Positions 1-5,594 of a stretch of DNA of 6,869 nt are shown here, in pieces (within the stretch, counting starts at the first letter, position 1; each line of letters begins with the position of its first letter). The stretch is taken from contig CBDVAP010000140.1 in assembly GCA_965372015.1 (NCBI GenBank), positions 1 to 6,869 of the forward strand. Direction: 5' to 3'. This DNA comes from JACZSB01 sp965372015 (lineage in GTDB: Bacteria; Fidelibacterota; Marinisomatia; SCGC-AAA003-L08; TS1B11). The position numbers were made by a program, and so were the translations under genes. The notes below the pieces were generated by a model. The model had not been told where the DNA came from and did no database searches. It saw only the letters and a list, made by a program, of their open reading frames with translations.

Positions 1-21
1 TCCCTCTCCGCTCACAGATTT

Positions 22-33
22 CCACCTAGGTGG
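22..33. repeat. 12-bp perfect palindrome upstream of the first gene
   Basis: CCACCTAGGTGG is identical to its reverse complement. Its centre lies about 36 bases before ATG 64. The position suits an operator or a hairpin in a leader. The AGGTG half is too far away to act as the ribosome binding site for ATG 64, and there is no in-frame start just downstream of it. The same CACCT/AGGTG half-sites recur at 2291-2302 before the receptor gene. The palindrome is seen directly; regulatory function is inference. Confidence 0.4.
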
Positions 34-54
34 TGCCCGTCGCCAAGTAAATTT

Positions 55-58
55 AGGG
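55..58 (+). promoter_or_regulatory. Weak Shine-Dalgarno for the DUF1460 gene
   Basis: AGGG lies five bases before ATG 64. It is a short match to the anti-Shine-Dalgarno sequence, but no better candidate exists nearby and it supports the start at 64. Confidence 0.4.
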
Positions 59-63
59 CGTTT

Positions 64-972
64 ATGAGTGCTGGCATAAAGAAGCAATTCGATCGGAACA
101 GCCTGAGCGGATACATCTTGGCCGCATTGGTCATAGTAGGCTCTTGCAAGTCCAAGAATCCTCCCGGGGGGAACGATGCCTGGCTCAGTAGCCTACCGGC
201 GCCCTGGACCCTGGCCCCAGCCCAAGTCGATAGTCTGCTGCCCCAATTCATCGAGCGTTACCCGGCGCTTGAGGGTCGCCTGGCGGCCATAACCCTGTGG
301 CGGGTCGGTACGCCCTACGAGATATTCAAGCTGGGCGAAGAAGTCGAACCCGATCCCGACCCGATCCTGCGTCTTGACGTCTCTGATTGCACCGGTCATA
401 TTCTCACATCTATGGCTTTTGCCCAGAGCAGCAGCTGGAAGCAGTCCCGGGAAAATATGATCAGGATACACTACAAGGCCGACGACCAGGGCCGAAAATC
501 CCCGACCTACAAAAGCCGTTGGCACTATACAACCGACCGCATTCTTTCCAACCCCTATACTGTGGACATCACCAGGTCCCTGTTGCCGGAGGGCCGGCTG
601 GTCCCGGTAACCATTACACTGAATAAAAAAGCGGACGGGAATGAGTTCCTCGATTTGGGTTGGTCGCGAACTGTGAGCACCTACTACATTCCCAGCGAAA
701 GGATTGATCAGGCGCTCCTTGATAAATTGCCTACCGTGTGTGGTGTCGCCTTCGTAAAACCGGCCTGGTTTGATCAGGGACTGATCGTGGCCCATGAAGG
801 AATGATAATCGGTCAGAGAGACCTGATTCATGCCTCTCAGTCCGCCGGTGAAACAGTCAGGGTCGATTTTCTTACCTACTATTTTCCCGAGGGTGAGCCC
901 CTATTTGGAGGTATCATGGTCTATGCCTTTCACCCTTTGGAATCAGTTGGCGGCAGTAACGATGATTCGTAG
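64..972 (+). CDS. DUF1460 family N-acetylmuramoyl-L-alanine amidase-like lipoprotein
   Basis: This 302-residue protein matches the DUF1460 family (NlpC/P60-like papain fold), whose studied members cut the bond between N-acetylmuramic acid and the peptide in muropeptides. Residues 1-28 form a lipoprotein signal: basic K6, K7 and R11, a hydrophobic stretch 17-26, and lipobox VGSC with the lipidated C28. The mature protein should therefore be anchored in a membrane facing the periplasm. The likely nucleophile is C109 in 'DCT' (108-110). A family-type 'SRWHYTTDRILSN' block has H154. The 'HEGMIIG' block supplies the likely catalytic H244, followed by 'LIHAS' with H256. The residues after DCT (GHIL) differ from the TFVE-type sequence I remember as usual. 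Length fits the family. The frame stays open to the window's left edge, but ATG 64 is the only start that places the signal peptide at the N-terminus, with a weak AGGG at 55-58. The next gene, a NagX-like protein, fits a role in cell-wall recycling. Family assignment is from motif memory. Confidence 0.85.
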   Translation: MSAGIKKQFDRNSLSGYILAALVIVGSCKSKNPPGGNDAWLSSLPAPWTLAPAQVDSLLPQFIERYPALEGRLAAITLWRVGTPYEIFKLGEEVEPDPDPILRLDVSDCTGHILTSMAFAQSSSWKQSRENMIRIHYKADDQGRKSPTYKSRWHYTTDRILSNPYTVDITRSLLPEGRLVPVTITLNKKADGNEFLDLGWSRTVSTYYIPSERIDQALLDKLPTVCGVAFVKPAWFDQGLIVAHEGMIIGQRDLIHASQSAGETVRVDFLTYYFPEGEPLFGGIMVYAFHPLESVGGSNDDS

Positions 973-994
973 TTGCAACCGGGCCGGGTTTGGC

Positions 995-1030
995 GGGTGG
1001 ATTCGGCTTCCACGGGCTGCTGATCCACTC
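995..1030 (+). other. Alternative hairpins in the gap between the amidase and NagX-like genes
   Basis: The segment GGGTGGAT (995-1002) can pair with ATCCACTC (1023-1030), giving eight pairs including one G-T. Its core GTGGA (997-1001) can instead pair with TCCAC (1009-1013) around a 7-nt loop. The two stems exclude each other. No run of T follows, so this is not a standard intrinsic terminator. It could be a weak attenuator, a processing site, or chance. Confidence 0.25.
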
Positions 1031-1048
1031 TCCGTTGCCGGTACCTAT

Positions 1049-1058
1049 CAATTAATTG
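1049..1058. promoter_or_regulatory. AT-rich 10-bp palindrome upstream of the NagX-like gene
   Basis: CAATTAATTG is a perfect inverted repeat 28 bases before ATG 1087. It sits in the most AT-rich patch of the 114-nt gap, just ahead of TAAATAT (1059-1065). A TTGCCG at 1035-1040 lies 18 bases upstream of TAAATA, so a promoter with an overlapping operator is possible. The match to TATAAT is poor (3 of 6), so the call is tentative. Confidence 0.25.
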
Positions 1059-1071
1059 TAAATATCTACCC

Positions 1072-1079
1072 GGGAGGTG
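1072..1079 (+). promoter_or_regulatory. Strong Shine-Dalgarno for the NagX-like gene
   Basis: GGGAGGTG lies seven bases before ATG 1087 (nine counted from the GGAGG core). It is the best ribosome binding site in the window and fixes the start of the NagX-like gene. It also shows that the host uses classical Shine-Dalgarno initiation for at least some genes. Confidence 0.8.
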
Positions 1080-1086
1080 CACGGCA

Positions 1087-2214
1087 ATGACGGCGGAATT
1101 ACCCAAAGGCAGACTCATCTCACTGGATGCATTCAGGGGAATCACGATCGCCAGCATGATGCTTGTCAATTATCCCGGGGATTGGTCCCATGTCTACCGT
1201 CCCCTGCTTCACGCCCCGTGGAACGGGTGGACCCCCACGGACTGGATTTTCCCGTTCTTCCTGTTCATCATGGGGGTAGCCATGCCCCTCTCAAGCCAAA
1301 AAGCCGGTGAACGGGGAGCCGATCAAAAAGGATTGTGGGTAAAGATAATCAGACGGACTCTGGTCCTTTTCGGCCTGGGGCTTTTTCTTAGTGGTTACCC
1401 CAGTTTCAACTGGGGCACGATGCGCATTCCCGGGGTATTACAGCGCATTGCCGTATGCTATTTTGCTCTCTCAACAATTGTCATGCTGAGCCGCAATGAA
1501 CGGGATGAATGGCTGGCTATGGGTGGTCTCATTCTGCTCTACTTCGGCATCATGTGGGGTGTGAATGTTCCTGAGTACGGCCGTGGCGTCCTGACACTTG
1601 AAGGCCACGCCGGCGGCCTCATGGACCGCCTGATTCTTGGCCAGGAGCACCTTTGGCGAGCCCGCAGTTACGATCCCGAAGGCACAGTTTCAACTTTGCC
1701 CGCCATCCTCTCCGCCTTCCTGGGGCTCCAGTTTGGCCGGGTACTGATTAAGCACACGGACCACCAGGTGCGTCTTAATAAATGGCTCCTATATTCGGCT
1801 ACTCTCATGTTTCTGGGCCTGATAGCGGACAACCTGATAATCCCGGTGAACAAACAACTCTGGACCCCCAGCTATGCCCTCCTGATGGGCGGTATCGGGG
1901 GCTTCCTGCTAACAGTTACATACTGGCTTATCGATGTCAAGGGCTATCAGAAATGGTCCCGTCTTTTTGTAATGATGGGGATGAATCCGTTGTTTATTTT
2001 CTGGCTCTCCGGCTTCCTGGTCCGTACCTTGATGATAACCAAAATTGACACAGCCGCTGGGGAAAAATCCCTTTGGCCCCTGTTATATTTAAATGGGTGG
2101 GGCGCTATATTGCCCGATTACCCGGCATCATTGGCCTTTGCCCTGACTAATGTAGCCTTCTGGCTCCTGGTAGGCTGGGCGATGTACCGACAACGTTGGT
2201 TTGTGAAGATCTAA
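1087..2214 (+). CDS. NagX-like / HGSNAT-type membrane acyltransferase (DUF5009, COG4299)
   Basis: This 375-residue inner-membrane protein belongs to the family of bacterial NagX and the catalytic part of human heparan-alpha-glucosaminide N-acetyltransferase, which moves acetyl groups across a membrane onto glucosamine. About ten hydrophobic segments are visible, roughly at residues 18-29, 52-68, 88-104, 118-134, 143-160, 203-221, 233-252, 264-282, 293-312 and 350-370. Family blocks include 'RLISLDAFRGI' (9-19), 'HAPWNGWTPTDWIFPFFLF' (42-60), 'RIPGVLQRIA' (113-122), 'YDPEGTVSTLPA' (195-206), 'NKQLWTPSY' (255-263) and 'GMNPLFIF' (298-305). H42 sits where the human enzyme has its acetyl-accepting histidine (H269, from memory). 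Length is normal and no block is missing. It lies 114 nt behind a DUF1460 amidase, consistent with recycling of wall-derived amino sugars. Whether NagX proteins acetylate, transport, or both is unsettled, so the exact reaction is not claimed. Confidence 0.9.
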   Translation: MTAELPKGRLISLDAFRGITIASMMLVNYPGDWSHVYRPLLHAPWNGWTPTDWIFPFFLFIMGVAMPLSSQKAGERGADQKGLWVKIIRRTLVLFGLGLFLSGYPSFNWGTMRIPGVLQRIAVCYFALSTIVMLSRNERDEWLAMGGLILLYFGIMWGVNVPEYGRGVLTLEGHAGGLMDRLILGQEHLWRARSYDPEGTVSTLPAILSAFLGLQFGRVLIKHTDHQVRLNKWLLYSATLMFLGLIADNLIIPVNKQLWTPSYALLMGGIGGFLLTVTYWLIDVKGYQKWSRLFVMMGMNPLFIFWLSGFLVRTLMITKIDTAAGEKSLWPLLYLNGWGAILPDYPASLAFALTNVAFWLLVGWAMYRQRWFVKI

Positions 2215-2290
2215 AGACGGGGTCTGATTCCGCCAGAGGACACATAACTTGATTAGTACTTTGCTTGGTTGCTGTTAATAGATTTTCAGG

Positions 2291-2302
2291 CACCTTGAGG
2301 TG
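2291..2302. promoter_or_regulatory. CACCT-TG-AGGTG inverted repeat before the receptor gene
   Basis: CACCT and AGGTG form an inverted repeat separated by two bases. Its half-sites match the palindrome at 22-33, where they abut without a spacer. The overlapping CCTTGA (2293-2298) can also pair with TCAAGG (2317-2322) across an 18-nt loop. It lies in the 137-nt gap between the NagX-like gene and the receptor. It may be an operator. Alternatively, GAGGTG may simply be a ribosome binding site for ATG 2304, though the 1-3 nt spacing is short. Confidence 0.3.
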
Positions 2303-2351
2303 TATGTTTAGTAGTTTCAAGGGGAACCCGGATAGCTCGTCGTTCTGTGAA

Positions 2352-5300
2352 ATGCCCGATACTAGATTAAATATCACTCTGATCATCCTGCTGCTGACGA
2401 GCGGACTTTTCGCCGGCCAGACCGGCAAAGTGACAGGTAAAATTACCGAGGCCGAAACGGGTGCAGCCCTGGTGGGAGTGAATGTGCTACTGGAGGGAAC
2501 TCCGCTTGGTGCCACAACGGATCAGGATGGTTATTTCGTCATCCTGAATGTGCCGCCGGGTACCTTTGTGCTGTCCGCCGGGATGATCGGCTTTGCCGAT
2601 ATGAAGGTTACGCAGGTAGTAGTGAATATCGACCTGAGCTCCGAGGTCAATATCGAGATGCGGCCGGAAGTCCTGGGCCTTGAGGAGGTAACGGTGGTGG
2701 CCGAACGCCCAATTGTGATTCCGGATGTGGCCTCCACCGAAGCCCGTATCAGTAGCGAAGTAATCGACCGGCTGCCCATTGCGAGCTTGAACTCAGTGAT
2801 CGGCCTCCAGGCCGGGGTGGAGGATTTGGTGATACGGGGTAGCTCCAGTTACCAAAGTACTTTTCTGTTGGACGGCTTCGCCCTGATGGATGAACGCAAT
2901 AACCTCCCTATGACCGCGATACCTCTTAGTTCCATCCAGGAGGTCAGTATAAAGAGCGGCGGCTTCAGTGCCGAGTACGGCAATATGCGCTCGGGCATTA
3001 TCTCAGTGGTGACCCGGGATGGGCAAGTGGACCGATATACCGGGCGGGTGACCATGCGCCACACTCCGGCCGGCTCCAAACATTTCGGACCGTCCATTTA
3101 CAGCGATAACACCTACTTCACCAGGCCCTACCAGGACTCTGAGGTGGCCTGGACCGGCACTGACAACGGAGCCTGGGATATTTATGAGCAGCGGCAGTAT
3201 GTACGTTTCGGCGGCTATGATGCTATCTCCCAAGCCCTGATCAGTGACAGCGACCCGAACAACGACCTGACGCCTACTGCCTTGCAAAGACTTTACACCT
3301 GGGAGCATAGGCGCCAGGGGGATATACGTATCCCGGACTATACAGTTGACTATGGCTTCGGCGGTCCGGTACCATTTATGGTGGGCCTATTCGGCAACCC
3401 GCGTTTTTACATTTCCTACCGGACGGAGCAGGATGCCTTCATCTTTCCCCTCTCACGGGACAGTTATAACGAGATGACCCTGCAGGTGAAGCTCACGGTC
3501 GATGTAACCCCCAAGATGAAATTGAGCATTACCCGGGTAAACAACGAATTGCTCTCAGTTTCGCCTGCCTCCTGGACCACACCACCGGATGGAGAGTATT
3601 TGAAAAGTGACTTTGGAGTTGCGAGCCGGGTAACTGGTAACCTGGCGACGAGCGTCCTTTACGAGCCCGGCTATTACAATCCCATGAGCATCGAGCGCTC
3701 CCTTTGGGGGGTGAGACTATCCCACATGTTAAGCGACCGCACATTCCATGAACTGTATATCCAGACCATGTCTAACCAATATGGCGGCGGGCGGACCGCC
3801 GACCGGGATACCTCCAGGATTTATGAGATTGTTCCCGGTTATTATGTGGATGAAGCCCCCTACGGCTACCTGGGAGCAGACCTGAACTCTTTCGTTGACG
3901 GCATGAGTATTGGTGGCTGGATGGGATTCGCTAACGATAAGAGCACAGTCCGGACCTTTAACCTGAAATGGGATATTACCAGCCAGGTGAACCCGGCCAA
4001 CCAGCTCAAGGCCGGGGTCCAGCTGACTTACAACGATTTCAGGATACATTCCGCAAACTTGAGTCCTGTCCGGGATACCTGGCAATACGAGCGCGATTAC
4101 GATCGTTATCCGTACCGTTTCGCGCTCTATGCCCGAGACCGGATCGAAATCAAGGGCTTTATTACCGAACTGGGACTTCGTCTCGATCACAGTAATCCCA
4201 ACGGAAGCTGGTACGATCTTTCGGATTATGACGAATTGTTTACAGCCACATACGGCCGGCAGCTCGAAACTGAATCTGAGCCGGCGGATATCAGGGGACA
4301 ATATTATCTAAGCCCCCGCCTCCTGGTCTCCCATCCCATCACTGTAAAGTCCAAACTGTTCTTTAACTATGGACACATGATTCAAGAGCTCCAGGGTGAC
4401 TTCCGATTCAACATAGACCGGCGGGGTGGAGGCTCGGTGCTGAGAATTGGCGATCCCACCCTGCCGCCCTCCAGAACCATCGGTTACGAAATCGGCTACG
4501 AGCGTAATTTGATGGATGTAATGCGGTTTACGGCGGTGGCATATTATAAGGACGTTACCGAACAGGCCAGCTGGTCCCGTTACCTGAGTTTCGATAACTC
4601 TGTGGACTATTTAAGCGCCAATGCCAATAATTACCAGGACACCCGCGGCTTTGAAATTGTCCTGGAGTCCCGTTCGCCCGGGAGTCTGAACGGTTTCGTT
4701 AATTATACCTACATGGTCAGTACGCAGGGCTACTTCGGTCTAAGCAACTATTTCCAGGACCCTACTAAACAGCAGGACTATCTGGCTACCAATCCTTACC
4801 AGGAGAAGCCCCACCCCCGGCCATTCTTGAGGCTGAATCTTGATTGGCAGCTACCCGGAACGACGGGGCCCCGTATTTTAGGTGCCCATCCCCTGGGTGG
4901 CTGGAAATTAAATCTCCTGGGCTTATGGAAGGCTGGCGCCTATTTCACTTATAATCCCAATAATGAGATCGGCCTGGTGGACAATGTACAATGGAAGGAC
5001 TATTACAACCTCGATCTGAGGCTGTCAAAAACGATCGGGCCAAAGAATTCGAACCTGGAAATATTCGCTGATATCAGGAATGTCCTGAACCAGAAGATTT
5101 TCAGCACCACCGGATTTTCAGACTTCTTCGATTCTCAATATTATCTTGAGTCTCTCCATCTGCCCTGGGAAGAGGGGGCTCAACAGGGCGACGACCGGCC
5201 CGGGGACTACCGGGCTACTGGCGTAAATTTCGTGCCCATTGAAACCATAGGCCACCTCAACAGTATTGTTGATCCGGCCGATCGTGCCATCTATTATACC

Positions 5301-5561
5301 ACCGTTGGGGAGGAGTACATCGATGCTAACAATAACCAGGTGTGGGACCCGGGGGAGGACTATACTGACCTGGACGGCAGCGGCAGCTATGCCGGGCCTG
5401 ATACCTACTGGCGGCACGGGGACCAGGGCTGGCAGCTCGTGACTGATAGTTATCTGGATGAGGTCCTGGAAAAGAAGATGTATATTGACATGCCCAATCT
5501 GACCTCCTTTACTTTCCTGAATCCCCGGAAAATAACTCTGGGCATAAGGTTCCGCTTTTAG
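2352..5561 (+). CDS. TonB-dependent outer-membrane receptor with N-terminal carboxypeptidase-regulatory-like domain
   Basis: This is a 1069-residue receptor that takes up a ligand across the outer membrane using TonB-ExbBD energy. A signal peptide covers residues 1-21 (hydrophobic 8-20, cut near FA/GQ). A beta-sandwich carboxypeptidase-regulatory-like domain follows at about 25-105, with 'TDQDGYF' (56-62) and 'VPPG' (67-70). Next come a TonB-box-like 'LEEVTVVAERP' (110-120) and a plug at about 121-222 with 'LVIRGSSSYQSTFLLDG' and 'SGGFSAEYGNMRSGIISVV'. The barrel ends in 'GIRFRF' with the usual terminal F. There is no STN signalling domain. 'NLEIFADIRNVLNQ' (901-914) is the typical late-barrel block, yet about 155 residues follow it, including an acidic loop at 991-1013. 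The frame is open further upstream: TTG 2265 and ATG 2304 are alternatives, but 2352 gives the cleanest signal peptide. No good Shine-Dalgarno precedes 2352. Ligand unknown. The secreted partner gene follows within 33 nt. Confidence 0.93.
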   Translation: MPDTRLNITLIILLLTSGLFAGQTGKVTGKITEAETGAALVGVNVLLEGTPLGATTDQDGYFVILNVPPGTFVLSAGMIGFADMKVTQVVVNIDLSSEVNIEMRPEVLGLEEVTVVAERPIVIPDVASTEARISSEVIDRLPIASLNSVIGLQAGVEDLVIRGSSSYQSTFLLDGFALMDERNNLPMTAIPLSSIQEVSIKSGGFSAEYGNMRSGIISVVTRDGQVDRYTGRVTMRHTPAGSKHFGPSIYSDNTYFTRPYQDSEVAWTGTDNGAWDIYEQRQYVRFGGYDAISQALISDSDPNNDLTPTALQRLYTWEHRRQGDIRIPDYTVDYGFGGPVPFMVGLFGNPRFYISYRTEQDAFIFPLSRDSYNEMTLQVKLTVDVTPKMKLSITRVNNELLSVSPASWTTPPDGEYLKSDFGVASRVTGNLATSVLYEPGYYNPMSIERSLWGVRLSHMLSDRTFHELYIQTMSNQYGGGRTADRDTSRIYEIVPGYYVDEAPYGYLGADLNSFVDGMSIGGWMGFANDKSTVRTFNLKWDITSQVNPANQLKAGVQLTYNDFRIHSANLSPVRDTWQYERDYDRYPYRFALYARDRIEIKGFITELGLRLDHSNPNGSWYDLSDYDELFTATYGRQLETESEPADIRGQYYLSPRLLVSHPITVKSKLFFNYGHMIQELQGDFRFNIDRRGGGSVLRIGDPTLPPSRTIGYEIGYERNLMDVMRFTAVAYYKDVTEQASWSRYLSFDNSVDYLSANANNYQDTRGFEIVLESRSPGSLNGFVNYTYMVSTQGYFGLSNYFQDPTKQQDYLATNPYQEKPHPRPFLRLNLDWQLPGTTGPRILGAHPLGGWKLNLLGLWKAGAYFTYNPNNEIGLVDNVQWKDYYNLDLRLSKTIGPKNSNLEIFADIRNVLNQKIFSTTGFSDFFDSQYYLESLHLPWEEGAQQGDDRPGDYRATGVNFVPIETIGHLNSIVDPADRAIYYTTVGEEYIDANNNQVWDPGEDYTDLDGSGSYAGPDTYWRHGDQGWQLVTDSYLDEVLEKKMYIDMPNLTSFTFLNPRKITLGIRFRF
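5322..5390 (+). other. Acidic, calcium-loop-like segment in the receptor C-terminus
   Basis: Codons here encode receptor residues 991-1013, 'DANNNQVWDPGED' followed by 'YTDLDGSGSY'. Two closely spaced D/N-rich turns with alternating acidic and asparagine side chains resemble the calcium-binding loops of dockerin, thrombospondin-3 or EF-hand proteins. Segments of the form DxNxNxxWDxGE are common in secreted proteins of FCB-type lineages (from memory). It lies after the last recognisable barrel block, so it probably forms an extracellular loop. Metal binding is inference. Confidence 0.5.
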
Positions 5562-5581
5562 GCTATGGCAGATGAGGCCAC

Positions 5582-5586
5582 AGGGA
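5582..5586 (+). promoter_or_regulatory. Candidate Shine-Dalgarno for the downstream secreted protein
   Basis: AGGGA lies eight bases before ATG 5595. It favours 5595 over ATG 5565, which has only a TTAGG two bases upstream, overlapping the receptor's stop codon. Confidence 0.4.
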
Positions 5587-5594
5587 AAGCTGCA

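Noticed and set aside
12..251. Small minus-strand frame at the left edge
   Set aside because: It overlaps the lipoprotein signal of the amidase gene on the other strand and shows no family motif.
193..831. Open frame of 212 codons on the minus strand inside the amidase gene
   Set aside because: It lies wholly antisense to a gene with clear family motifs, has no ribosome site or recognisable domain, and is rich in glycine and proline as expected of a shadow frame.
2249..2281. Promoter-like TTGATT and TTAATA before the receptor gene, and a near match to the Bacteroidota TAnnTTTG element at 2257-2263
   Set aside because: The spacing of the first pair is about 20 nt and the -10 match is poor. 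The second is one base short of the consensus and has no properly placed upstream TTG. A promoter somewhere in this gap is likely but cannot be placed.
2215..2351. Intrinsic terminator after the NagX-like gene
   Set aside because: No GC-rich stem followed by a T run was found. The only stem, CCTTGA/TCAAGG, has an 18-nt loop and is followed by GGGAACC rather than T residues.
3783..3800. GGCGG/CCGCC inverted repeat
   Set aside because: It lies inside the receptor coding region in glycine, arginine and alanine codons. GC-rich short palindromes are expected there by chance.
3729..4301. Open frame of 190 codons on the minus strand inside the receptor gene
   Set aside because: It is antisense to the receptor barrel, has no recognisable motif, and its start and stop have no gene-like setting.
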